Positions 16,522 through 24,354 of a DNA stretch of 37,370 bases are shown piece after piece. Below the pieces are notes generated by a model. That model was given only the letters and a program-made list of their open reading frames with translations. It searched no databases and was not told the DNA's origin. Source of the DNA: an uncultured Eggerthellaceae bacterium (GTDB taxonomy: Bacteria > Actinomycetota > Coriobacteriia > Coriobacteriales > Eggerthellaceae); assembly GCA_958454405.1 (NCBI GenBank), contig CAUEBO010000024.1, positions 1 to 37,370 of the forward strand. Reading direction: 5' to 3'. Position 1 is the stretch's first letter, and the number at the start of each line of letters is the position of its first letter. A program made the translations under genes and the position numbers.

Positions 16522-16555
16522 GGAAACGCCCGGGGAAGAACCCTCGGGCGTTTCC
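16522..16555 (-). terminator. Terminator hairpin after the rubrerythrin gene
   Basis: A perfect 11-bp stem (GGAAACGCCCG with its complement), extended by GGG/CCC around an AAGAA loop, lies 25 bp past the rubrerythrin stop. On the minus strand it is followed by CGTTTTCGTG. It also closes the repeat arrays. Confidence 0.65.
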
Positions 16556-16579
16556 TGCAGAGAGATGGGCGCATATGGC

Positions 16580-17341
16580 CTAGTAGGCCTTGAAGGACTC
16601 CTTGGGGGCCAGGCAGATGGGGCAGGCCACGAAGTTCTCTCCCTTGTGGATGTACCCGCACACGGGGCACAGGTAGTACGTGTCGTCGGTGGGCGCGTCG
16701 ATGGTGGTGTAGGCGTCCATGTACAGCTTCGCATGGTAGGCTTCGGCCAGCTTGGCGCGGGTGAACACCTGCACGGCCTCGTTGTTCTCCTCCTCCTGCG
16801 CCTTCTTGATGAAGGACGGGTACATGTCGGAGGTCTCGTAGATCTCGCCGTTCGCGCCGGAGATGAGGTTGATGTCGCTCTCGTGCTCCTCGACGGCAGG
16901 AGGCTCGGGCTTCTCGGTGTTGGGATCGATCTTCTTCGCCAGGGCGAACTCGAGCTCGATGTGGATCTTCTCGGCGTCGGAGGTGCACTGGAACAGGCGG
17001 GCGATCTGGCTGAAGCCTTCCTGCTCGGCCACCTTGGAATACGCTTCGTACTTCGTCGTGGCGCCCGTCTCGCCCGTGATGGCCGTCAGCAGGTTCTCGT
17101 AGGTGGTCCCCACGGTGGTCTTGCTGTCGGGAACGACGTTGAAGTTGCTGGCCGTGGCCGCATCGGGCATGGTGGTGGGGTCGAGCACCTCGGCGACGTA
17201 CTCGCTTCCGGCCGCGGGCTCGTCGGCGGCATCGGCCTTCGGCTGCTCGCTTGCGCAGGCTGCCAGGATGCCGAGCGTGGACATGGATGCAGCGCCGACG
17301 GCAGCGCCCTTCAGCAGGTTCCTCCGCGTGATCTCTGCCAT
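16580..17341 (-). CDS. Tat-exported rubrerythrin-like protein
   Basis: A 253-residue protein. Residues 1-29 carry a twin-arginine signal (TRRNLLKG) and a lipobox ending LAAC with Cys29, so it is probably anchored outside the membrane. Residues about 75-215 are a ferritin-like four-helix domain with di-iron ExxH motifs (EKIH and EAYH) and matching glutamates. The C terminus (about 222-250) is a rubredoxin-like Fe(SCys)4 site, YLCPVCGYIH and ACPICLAP. Rubrerythrins reduce hydrogen peroxide in anaerobes and are normally cytosolic, so export is unusual. The electron donor outside the membrane is unknown. The gene stands alone, with its own terminator and a promoter overlapped by a Fur-like box, which points to iron- or peroxide-responsive control. 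Confidence 0.9.
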   Translation of the reverse strand: MAEITRRNLLKGAAVGAASMSTLGILAACASEQPKADAADEPAAGSEYVAEVLDPTTMPDAATASNFNVVPDSKTTVGTTYENLLTAITGETGATTKYEAYSKVAEQEGFSQIARLFQCTSDAEKIHIELEFALAKKIDPNTEKPEPPAVEEHESDINLISGANGEIYETSDMYPSFIKKAQEEENNEAVQVFTRAKLAEAYHAKLYMDAYTTIDAPTDDTYYLCPVCGYIHKGENFVACPICLAPKESFKAY

Positions 17342-17394
17342 GGTTCCTCCCTTGGTGTTTCGACGGGCGCCCCCTGCGCCTGCCTGATATCGAT

Positions 17395-17427
17395 ACTATA
17401 TATCATTTAGTAATGATAATCAATATA
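17395..17427 (-). promoter_or_regulatory. Rubrerythrin promoter overlapped by a Fur/PerR-like box
   Basis: On the minus strand TTGATT, a 17-bp spacer and TATAGT form a good promoter ending about 54 bp before the start codon. On the plus strand 17409-17427 reads AGTAATGATAATCAATATA, matching the 19-bp Fur consensus at 15 positions by eye and overlapping the -35 box and spacer. A Fur-family repressor there would block RNA polymerase. Confidence 0.65.
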
Positions 17428-17557
17428 AAATTCTTACAGGTTTGATCGGGTATGAAGCGAGGGGGTCAGATCGGGAAGCCCAGCGTCGTTTTGCCTGCAA
17501 TTCGTCCATAACTCCATCACAAGAGCGGTGTCCATGCGGGCGCGCGCCGTCGGCGTT

Positions 17558-17566
17558 TGCTAGAAT
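17558..17566 (+). promoter_or_regulatory. Extended -10 promoter of the PGI-like gene
   Basis: TGCTAGAAT lies 30 bp upstream of the start codon; no -35 match is evident. Confidence 0.55.
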
Positions 17567-17596
17567 AGCGGGAATTACCCGCTGAAAGAAGGTTGT

Positions 17597-19309
17597 ATGC
17601 TGTCCGGTGATATGGAAAAACTGTATCCCTCTGCCAAGACGCTCGTAAAGGAATGCGTTGCGAGCCGTCTGCATGAGAAAGATGCAAGCCTGTACGGCTT
17701 CTCCGAAGAGGCGCAGGCGTGCGCGGAGCGGTACATGGGCTGGACCGATCTTGCCAGCAACCCGCCGTATCCCCTGCAGGAGATCCAGGCGTTCGCCGAC
17801 TCCATCATAGCCCAGGGGCTCAAGACCGTCGTGCTCATCGGCCAGGGCGGCTCCACCCAGGCTCCCATGACCATCACGAAATACAACAAGCCCGACTCCT
17901 CCGTGGTGACGTTCAAGACGCTGGATTCGGATTCTCCGGTGCGCGTGCGCGCCATTCTCGCCGAGGCGCAGCCCGAGACCACGCTGTTCGTCATCTCCTC
18001 GAAGAGCGGCGGTACCATCGAGCCGCGCCTGGCCCTGCAAGCGGTGCGCGACGCGGTGGCCGCTTCGGGCCGCATGAGCGAGCAGGAGCTGGTGCAGCAC
18101 CTCGTCGCCATCACCGATCCGGGCTCCGACCTTGAACGGCAGGCGCGCGAAGAAGGCTGGGCCGCCGTGTTCCCCGGCGAGCCGTCCGTGGGCGGGCGCT
18201 TCTCGGCGCTGTCCGTGTTCGGGCTTCTGCCCGCCGCGCTTGTGGGCATCAACCTGGAGCACCTGATGGCCCATGCCGTGGAAGCCGAAAGGCAGTGCAG
18301 CGAGGACGCCATCGACAACCCGGCCATCTGCCTGGCGGCGTTCCTGTACGACAACTACCTGCAGGGACGCAACAAGTTCTCGTTCCTCACGCCGAAGCGC
18401 GGGCGCGTGCTGGGCCTGTGGATCGAGCAGCTGGTGGCCGAGAGCCTGGGCAAAGAGGGCCAGGGCATCCTGCCGAACATCGAGATCGACTCGCTGCTGC
18501 TGACGAAGGATCCGGGCGACCGCAGCGTCATCATGTACCAGACGAAGAACGACCTGTGGGACGAGCGGCGCAACTTCGAGATGAGCCTTTCCTACATCGA
18601 TCCCACCATTCCCCGCGCGAACTTCAAGATCGACACCGTGGAAGAGCTGGCGGAGCACTTCGTGATGTGGGAGTTCGCCATCGCCATGTGCGGCTACCTC
18701 ATGAAGATATGCCCCTTCGACCAGCCCGACGTCGCCTCGGCGAAGGCGGTCGTGCTCGACATCTTGAACGAGGGCCAGCCCGAGCCCGACTTCGTCCAGG
18801 ACTTCATCGACGACGTGCACATGGGCGAAGTCGAGGTGCGCCTGTCGCCTTGCTTCAAGGACTGCCGGGACGTGCGCAGCTGCCTGCGCGCCCTGCTGGC
18901 CAGCATCCAGCCGGGCGATTTCTTCGCGCTCAACGCGTTTCTGCCGTTCACCGGCGAAGGCCGACGCGAGGCGCTCGAGACCATCCGCCACGGCGTCGCG
19001 GACAAGCGCGGCGTGGTATCGTGCCTGGAAGTGGGCCCGCGGTACCTGCATTCGACGGGCCAGCTGCACAAGGGCGGCCCGAACTGCGGCGTGTTCCTCA
19101 TCCTGTCGGCCGACGAGCTGAAGGACATCCCGCTCAAGCGAGAGGCCGAGAGCCTGGGCTCGCTGGCCAAGGCACAGGCGTCGGGCGACTTGGTGACGCT
19201 GGCCGAGCGCGGACGGCGCTGCGTGCATCTGCACCTGCCGGACAACTCGGGCGTCACCCTGCGCGGGCTGTCCGAAGTGATCGTGGATATCCTCGAAGAT
19301 TTGAGCTAG
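17597..19309 (+). CDS. Glucose-6-phosphate isomerase-domain protein
   Basis: A 570-residue cytosolic protein with two sugar-isomerase (SIS) folds. Substrate-loop motifs are IGQGGSTQAP (residues 81-90) and VISSKSGGTIEP (132-143). The sequence resembles the isomerase half of transaldolase/PGI fusion proteins more than classical PGI, whose signature patterns are not exact here. The likely reaction is interconversion of glucose-6-phosphate and fructose-6-phosphate, which would feed gluconeogenesis and cell-wall sugar synthesis in an organism living mainly on amino acids. ATG 17597 follows AGAAGG; an in-frame ATG at 17612 is possible. The gene appears monocistronic. Confidence 0.82.
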   Translation: MLSGDMEKLYPSAKTLVKECVASRLHEKDASLYGFSEEAQACAERYMGWTDLASNPPYPLQEIQAFADSIIAQGLKTVVLIGQGGSTQAPMTITKYNKPDSSVVTFKTLDSDSPVRVRAILAEAQPETTLFVISSKSGGTIEPRLALQAVRDAVAASGRMSEQELVQHLVAITDPGSDLERQAREEGWAAVFPGEPSVGGRFSALSVFGLLPAALVGINLEHLMAHAVEAERQCSEDAIDNPAICLAAFLYDNYLQGRNKFSFLTPKRGRVLGLWIEQLVAESLGKEGQGILPNIEIDSLLLTKDPGDRSVIMYQTKNDLWDERRNFEMSLSYIDPTIPRANFKIDTVEELAEHFVMWEFAIAMCGYLMKICPFDQPDVASAKAVVLDILNEGQPEPDFVQDFIDDVHMGEVEVRLSPCFKDCRDVRSCLRALLASIQPGDFFALNAFLPFTGEGRREALETIRHGVADKRGVVSCLEVGPRYLHSTGQLHKGGPNCGVFLILSADELKDIPLKREAESLGSLAKAQASGDLVTLAERGRRCVHLHLPDNSGVTLRGLSEVIVDILEDLS

Positions 19310-19320
19310 ACGATCTTGCG

Positions 19321-19406
19321 GTGGTTCCCGAGGTGGCGCCTGCCTTCCGGGAACCGTCGCTTTGCTCCCAGGATTTCCGCAAGGCAGGCGTCACCTCGGG
19401 AACCAC
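19321..19406. repeat. Long imperfect hairpin, 26-bp arms
   Basis: Arms 19321-19346 and 19381-19406 are complementary at 25 of 26 positions (starting GTGGTTCCCGAGGTG / ending CACCTCGGGAACCAC) around a 34-nt spacer. It begins 12 bp past the PGI-like stop and is followed by GGAAAAAAC. No second copy was seen in the window. Confidence 0.7.
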
Positions 19407-19438
19407 GGAAAAAACGGGGCTCGAATCTTCGAGGCTCT

Positions 19439-19459
19439 GGGCCACAGAGGCCCTTTTTT
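19439..19459 (+). terminator. Terminator before hypF
   Basis: GGGCC-ACAGA-GGCCC followed by TTTTTT, ending 22 bp before the hypF start. The stem is short but the T-run is good. Confidence 0.55.
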
Positions 19460-19480
19460 GTACGGAAGGGTGGGACTGCC

Positions 19481-22141
19481 GTGAAGGAAGCGCTCGACAT
19501 CCAGGTCAAGGGAATCGTGCAAGGGGTGGGGTTTCGGCCCTTCGTGTATCGGCTTGCCAAGAAATACCTGGTGGATGGCTGGGTGCTGAACGCCACGGAC
19601 GGCGTGTTCATCCATGCGGAGGCGGAATCGAAGCTGCTCGACGAGTTCGTGATGGAGCTGTCCGAGAACCCGCCTGCGGCCTCGAAGGTGGACGAGATCG
19701 ATCTCAAAGAGGTGCCGCTCGAGGGGTTCGATTCGTTCGAGATCCGCTTTTCGGACGCGGGGACGGTGGAGAAGACCACGCTCGTGTCGCCTGACCTGGC
19801 AACGTGCGGCGATTGCGCGCGCGAGCTGTTCAATCCGAATGACCGGCGCTACCGCTATCCCTTCATCAACTGCACGAACTGCGGGCCGCGCTTCACTATC
19901 ATCGAGGAGCTTCCCTACGATCGCAAGAGCACCTCGATGAAGGACTTCCCCATGTGCGAGCGCTGCGCGGCCGAGTACGCCGATCCGCTCGACCGCCGGT
20001 TCCACGCCCAGCCCGACGCCTGTTTCGAATGCGGGCCGCATGTCAGCTGGAGGGAGCGCGCGGGCGAAGCCCTCACGGAAGCGGTGTGGGGGACCACGCG
20101 GGAGGAGAGCGACGCCATCTTCGCGCGCGCGGTGGAAGTGCTTTTGGTGGGCGGCATCCTGGCGGTGAAGGGGCTCGGCGGGTTCCATCTGGTGTGCGAT
20201 GCCCAAAATCCCGAAGCGGTCGCGCTGCTGCGGGCCCGCAAGCGGCGCGAGGGCAAGGCGTTCGCGGTCATGATGGGCGGCGTCGAAGCGGCGCGCTCCG
20301 TGTGCGAGGTGGGGCAGGCTGAGGCGGCGGCGCTCGAATCGACCCAGCGTCCCATCGTGCTGCTTCGCAAGCGCGCCGACGCCGCGTTCGCGCCGGGGCT
20401 TGCCGACAAGCTGCCTGAGCTGGGCGTCATGCTGCCCTACACGCCCGTGCAGCATCTGCTGCTGCACGACTTCGAGCAGGCGCGGCGCGCGGCGGGCGAC
20501 GCCGGTCCCAGCATGCTGGTCATGACGTCCGGCAACATCCACGACGAGCCCATCGTGATCGACGACGAAGACGCCTACGAGAGGCTTCTCGGCGTTGCGG
20601 ATGCGTTTTTGGGCCACGATCGGGCCATCCGCGCGCGCTACGACGATTCGGTGCTGCGCATCGTCCATGCCGGATCCGCTGGCGAAGCCGTGCAGTTCAT
20701 GCGTCGAGCCCGCGGCTTCGCGCCTTTGCCGTTGGCGCTGCCCGCCTTCCGTCATCCTGAGCGACCGGAGGGAGTCGAAGGATCCCGTGCGGCGCAAGCC
20801 GGAAGCGTCCCTGCTGACGCCGACGGGGATCCTTCGACTGCGGCGCTGCGCGCCTCCGCTCAGGATGACGGGGCGTCCATTTTCGCCGCCGGCCCCGAGC
20901 AGAAGAACACGTTCACGCTCACGCGCGACGACGAGGCGTTCGTGTCCCAGCACATCGGCGACATGGAGAACGCCGAAACTTTCGATGCGTGGCTCCAGGC
21001 CAAGAGCCGCTACGAAACGCTGTTCGAGATCGAGCCGGCGCGCATCGCCTGCGACCTCCATCCCGAGTACCTCACGTCGAAGTGGGCGCGCGAGCAAAGC
21101 GCCAAGGCCGGCCTTCCCCTCGTCGAGGTGCAGCACCACCATGCGCACATCGCATCGGTGATGGGCGAGCACGGCATGGTCGATCCGGTGTGCGGCATCG
21201 CCTTCGACGGAACGGGCTACGGCGTGGACGGGGCCATCTGGGGAGGCGAGGTGCTGCTGTCGAACCTCAAGGCGTTCGAGCGGTTCGCCAACTTCGCCTA
21301 CGTTCCCATGCCGGGTGGCGCGGCCGCCGTGAAGCATCCGCTGCGCATGGCCTACGGCGTGCTGTGGGCGTACGATCTGTTGGACCATCCGGGCGCGGCG
21401 GCGGCGCTCGAAGCGCTCGGGCCCCAGGCCGAGGTGTGCGAGCAGATGATCGATCGGGGGCTGAACACCCCCATGACCTCGTCGGCGGGTCGGCTGTTCG
21501 ATGCGGCCAGCGCGCTGCTGGGCATCTGCACCGAGCCCACCTACGAGGGCGAGCCCGCAATTTTGCTGGAAGCGGCACTAGGCTTGCAGCAAACCCGTCA
21601 TCCCGAGCGACCGGAGGGAGCCGAAGGATCCCGTGCGGCGCAAGCCGGAAGCGTCCCTGCTGACGCCGATGGGGATCCTTCGACTGCGGCGCTGCGCGCC
21701 TCCGCTCAGGATGGCGAAGCGGCCGCGCGCTACGAGATCGCCGTGGTCAAGAACACGGCCACGGCCGATAGCACGGCCCAGGACACCTCGGTCGTCCTGC
21801 TGGACGCGGAGCCGGCGTTCCGGGCATTGCTCGACGATCGGGAGGCGGGCGTTGCACTGCCCGTCATCGCGCGCCGGTTCCACGATGCCTTCGTGCGCGC
21901 CATCGTCGCGGTCGCCGAGCTCGTGCGCGGCCTGTACGACATCGACGTCGTCGCGCTTTCCGGCGGCGTGTTCATGAACCGCTACCTTGTGGAACATGCG
22001 CTTGCCCGGTTGGAGGAGGCGGGGTTCACGGCCGCCGTCAACCGCGATCTACCGCCCAACGACGGATGCGTGTCGTTCGGGCAAGCTGTGGTAGCATGGG
22101 CGCAAGAAAACGAGCGGAGCGGCGAGGAACCGGCAACGTAG
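19481..22141 (+). CDS. hypF: Hydrogenase maturation carbamoyltransferase HypF, with two repeat-derived insertions
   Basis: An 886-residue protein. HypF makes the cyanide ligand precursor of NiFe hydrogenase from carbamoyl phosphate. Domains in order: acylphosphatase (about 5-95, VQGVGFRPFVYRLAKK), two zinc-finger-like CxxC pairs (about 108-185, TCGDCA, NCTNCG, CERCA, CFECG), YrdC-like (about 200-420), and Kae1-like (about 470-870, with HHHAHIASVMGEHG, FDGTGYGVDG and LSGGVFMNRYL). GTG 19481 starts the conserved N terminus after GGGTGGGA. The usual length is about 750-770; the excess comes largely from two near-identical segments of about 40 residues at 424-463 and 706-745 (RHPERPEG...ALRASAQD), encoded by a 119-bp palindromic repeat. 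The first sits between domains, the second inside the Kae1-like domain. hypC follows after 38 bp. Confidence 0.93.
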   Translation: MKEALDIQVKGIVQGVGFRPFVYRLAKKYLVDGWVLNATDGVFIHAEAESKLLDEFVMELSENPPAASKVDEIDLKEVPLEGFDSFEIRFSDAGTVEKTTLVSPDLATCGDCARELFNPNDRRYRYPFINCTNCGPRFTIIEELPYDRKSTSMKDFPMCERCAAEYADPLDRRFHAQPDACFECGPHVSWRERAGEALTEAVWGTTREESDAIFARAVEVLLVGGILAVKGLGGFHLVCDAQNPEAVALLRARKRREGKAFAVMMGGVEAARSVCEVGQAEAAALESTQRPIVLLRKRADAAFAPGLADKLPELGVMLPYTPVQHLLLHDFEQARRAAGDAGPSMLVMTSGNIHDEPIVIDDEDAYERLLGVADAFLGHDRAIRARYDDSVLRIVHAGSAGEAVQFMRRARGFAPLPLALPAFRHPERPEGVEGSRAAQAGSVPADADGDPSTAALRASAQDDGASIFAAGPEQKNTFTLTRDDEAFVSQHIGDMENAETFDAWLQAKSRYETLFEIEPARIACDLHPEYLTSKWAREQSAKAGLPLVEVQHHHAHIASVMGEHGMVDPVCGIAFDGTGYGVDGAIWGGEVLLSNLKAFERFANFAYVPMPGGAAAVKHPLRMAYGVLWAYDLLDHPGAAAALEALGPQAEVCEQMIDRGLNTPMTSSAGRLFDAASALLGICTEPTYEGEPAILLEAALGLQQTRHPERPEGAEGSRAAQAGSVPADADGDPSTAALRASAQDGEAAARYEIAVVKNTATADSTAQDTSVVLLDAEPAFRALLDDREAGVALPVIARRFHDAFVRAIVAVAELVRGLYDIDVVALSGGVFMNRYLVEHALARLEEAGFTAAVNRDLPPNDGCVSFGQAVVAWAQENERSGEEPAT
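20751..20869 (+). repeat. 119-bp palindromic element in hypF, copy 1
   Basis: Begins GTCATCCTGAGCG and ends CTCAGGATGAC, with inner complementary arms GAAGGATCC / GGATCCTTC. It is translated in frame as part of HypF, between the YrdC-like and Kae1-like domains. Confidence 0.85.
21597..21715 (+). repeat. 119-bp palindromic element in hypF, copy 2
   Basis: Same length, orientation and reading frame as the copy at 20751, with only about four or five base differences by eye. It lies inside the Kae1-like domain, between ALGLQQT and EAAARYEIAV. Confidence 0.85.
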
Positions 22142-22179
22142 CGCCTCGCCGCGGTCTTCGCAGAAAGTGAGCATGCGAC

Positions 22180-22452
22180 ATGTGCTTGGCAATACCGGCT
22201 CAGATCACCGAACTGAAAGAAGACGGGCTGGCGACCGTCGACATCCTCGGCGTCACGCGCGACATCGCGCTCGACCTCACCCCGCAGGCAGGCGTCGGGG
22301 ACTTCGTGCTCGTGCATGCGGGGTTCGCCATCGAAGTGGTGGATCCCGACTACGCGCAGGAAACGCTCGATTTGGTGCGTCAGTTCCCCGATTTGATCGG
22401 CGATGAACTGCCCTTCGAAACCGAACCTGCCGGCCAGGAGGCTTCGCGATGA
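22180..22452 (+). CDS. hypC: Hydrogenase maturation chaperone HypC
   Basis: A 90-residue protein with the diagnostic N terminus MCLAIPAQI, where Cys2 carries the iron ligand group, and a small beta-barrel ending in a variable acidic tail. HypC binds HypD, shuttles the Fe(CN)2CO unit and docks on the hydrogenase large-subunit precursor. The start is fixed by the required Met-Cys. The ribosome site is weak, so translation may depend on hypF 38 bp upstream. The stop overlaps the hypD start by 4 bp (ATGA). Confidence 0.95.
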   Translation: MCLAIPAQITELKEDGLATVDILGVTRDIALDLTPQAGVGDFVLVHAGFAIEVVDPDYAQETLDLVRQFPDLIGDELPFETEPAGQEASR

Positions 22453-23585
22453 GCGCAGACGGCGCCCCTCTGCACGAGGCGCGCGCGGTGGATGCGGCGA
22501 CGATGCAGGCCGAGCTGGCCGCGTTCAAGGATCCGAAGCTCGCCCGCGGCCTCATCGAGGCCATCGCCAAGCTGGCCCCTGAACAGGCCACGCTCATGGA
22601 AGTGTGCGGCACGCATACGGTGGCCATCGCGCGCAACGGCATCCGCAACCTCATGCCCGGGGGCATCCGCCTGGCGTCGGGGCCGGGTTGCCCTGTGTGC
22701 GTGACGTCGAACCGCGACATCGACACCGTCATCGCGCTCGCGCGCGTTCCGGGCGTCACCATCGCCACGTTCGGCGACATGACGCGCGTGCCGGGATCGA
22801 CCTCGAGCCTGTTGAAGGAGCAGGCCGCGGGCCGCTCCGTGCAGATCGTGTACTCGCCGCTGGACGCCTTGACGCTGGCCGAGCGGAATCCGGACCGCGA
22901 GATCGTGTTCGTGGGCGTGGGTTTCGAGACCACCACGCCGCTCGTGGCCATGGCGGTCAAGCGCGCAGCCGAGCGCGGCTTGAAGAACTTCAGCGTGTTC
23001 GGCGCGCACAAGAACATGCCCGGCGCGCTGGAAGCCATCATCAACGACCCGCAGCTCAAGCTGGACGCGCTCATCCTGCCGGGACATGTGAGCACCATCA
23101 TCGGAGCCGAGCCGTACCGGTTCCTTGCGGAGAAGTACGGCATTTCCGGCGTCATCACGGGCTTTGAGCCGGTGGACGTGCTGCAGGGCATCGCCATGAT
23201 CATGCGGCAGCTGCACGAGGGCCGCGCCGAAATCGAGATCGCCTACGCGCGCGGCGTCATGCCCGAGGGCAACCAGGTGGCGATGGCCGCCATCGACGAC
23301 GTGTTCGAGACGTGCCCCGCCGTGTGGCGCGGGCTGGGCGAGATTCCCGGATCCGGCTACCGCATCCGCGAGCAGTACGCGCGCTTCGATGCCGTCCGCC
23401 GCTTCAATCCGACGGTCGAGCCCACGCAGGACCCGAAGGGCTGCCGCTGCGGCGACGTGCTGCGCGGTATCATGGCTCCGAACGAGTGCCCCCTGTTCCG
23501 CACGGTGTGCACCCCCGAGAACCCCGTGGGCCCCTGCATGGTGTCGAGCGAGGGCAGCTGCGCCGCGTACTACCGCTATTACTAG
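22449..23585 (+). CDS. hypD: Hydrogenase maturation Fe-S protein HypD
   Basis: A 378-residue protein that assembles the Fe(CN)2CO cofactor with HypC. Seen in order: MEVCGTHTVAIAR, GPGCPVCVTSNRDID, FGDMTRVPGS, VGVGFETTTP, ILPGHVSTIIG, and a C-terminal cysteine-rich region (GCRCGDVLRG, NECPLF, CTPENPVGPCMVSSEGSCAAYY) that binds the 4Fe-4S cluster. Length is typical. The 4-bp overlap with hypC indicates translational coupling. No hypE, hypA, hypB or hydrogenase structural gene follows; the next 940 bp are non-coding. Confidence 0.95.
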   Translation: MSADGAPLHEARAVDAATMQAELAAFKDPKLARGLIEAIAKLAPEQATLMEVCGTHTVAIARNGIRNLMPGGIRLASGPGCPVCVTSNRDIDTVIALARVPGVTIATFGDMTRVPGSTSSLLKEQAAGRSVQIVYSPLDALTLAERNPDREIVFVGVGFETTTPLVAMAVKRAAERGLKNFSVFGAHKNMPGALEAIINDPQLKLDALILPGHVSTIIGAEPYRFLAEKYGISGVITGFEPVDVLQGIAMIMRQLHEGRAEIEIAYARGVMPEGNQVAMAAIDDVFETCPAVWRGLGEIPGSGYRIREQYARFDAVRRFNPTVEPTQDPKGCRCGDVLRGIMAPNECPLFRTVCTPENPVGPCMVSSEGSCAAYYRYY

Positions 23586-23727
23586 CATCCGCCGTCGAGC
23601 CACCGTTGACGCACACCACGTGCGCGGCCTTCCGGGTAAACCCCCTTGCCATCGGGTTGAACGGGAGGCCTCTTCATGAAGGGGACGGGGTCTTCCAAAG
23701 ACCGGCCGGCTCCGGGCGAAATCAGAA

Positions 23728-23872
23728 ATGACCGAAAACGCGGTCGAATGTGCAGTCCGCAAGGCCGATTCGCGTCCTTCGCGCATCTCGATCGCGCAAA
23801 ACGCCTGGTCGTGAAATTCGCGCGGTCGATTTTGCGTTCGGCGAGTGCACATTCGACCGCGTTTTCGGTCAT
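23728..23872 (+). repeat. 145-bp inverted-repeat element, copy 2
   Basis: The terminal 29 bp (ATGACCGAAAACGCGGTCGA and onward to TGCAGT) are complementary to the last 29 bp at 28 positions. Internal sequence matches copy 1 (12213-12356) on the opposite strand, including GCGCAAAACGCCTGGTCG and TCTGCGG just beyond the right end. Short reading frames inside both copies give similar peptides, as expected from repeated DNA and not evidence of coding. Confidence 0.82.
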
Positions 23873-24166
23873 CTGCGGTTGGGGCCGGATGCTCCCGTAA
23901 AGACCAGCCGGCGCCGTGAAGGCGGATCGGCCAGGGCCGAGGCAAGGGCGGTTTGCCGCCGGATGCGAGCGAGTACCACGAGCAGGCACCACGAGCAGGC
24001 ATCCGCGATCTTCGCTGACGCGAGGCGCTTCCCGCTCAGCAGGATGCGGGGTCCCCGATATTTTTCATCCCGGATGTAAAGGGACAATGATTCCTTTTTG
24101 TGCAGAAAACGACGCTTCTTCGGACGGTCTTCCGCAGGAGGCTTCTGCATGGCCTGACGGTTTGAT

Positions 24167-24186
24167 TCCGTTTTATGCAAAACGGA
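24167..24186. other. AT-rich hairpin upstream of the amidinotransferase
   Basis: TCCGTTTTATGCAAAACGGA is a perfect 8-bp stem with an ATGC loop, about 135 bp upstream of the amidinotransferase promoter. It could be an operator. The stretch 23873-24166 shows nothing else I can name; GC content falls after about 24050. Confidence 0.35.
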
Positions 24187-24319
24187 CGGCATCATTGCCC
24201 GATAATATACAATATAGCGGCCAGCTCGGGACGACAGAGCCGCTCCCTTCGATCCATATTTTTGTGCACTTGAACAATCATGTGCTGTCTAATGCTCAAA
24301 TATATTCGTGAATTTTCTA

Positions 24320-24348
24320 TTGCAGGTGAACAAAAAAGGTGATATAAA
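24320..24348 (+). promoter_or_regulatory. Amidinotransferase promoter
   Basis: TTGCAG, a 17-bp spacer and TATAAA. Transcription would start near 24355, giving a leader of about 170 nt. Confidence 0.6.
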
Positions 24349-24354
24349 TGCGTC

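Noticed and set aside
22380..24002. Antisense 540-codon frame opposite hypD
   Set aside because: hypD on the plus strand is unambiguous; the antisense frame continues into the 145-bp repeat and has no recognisable domain.
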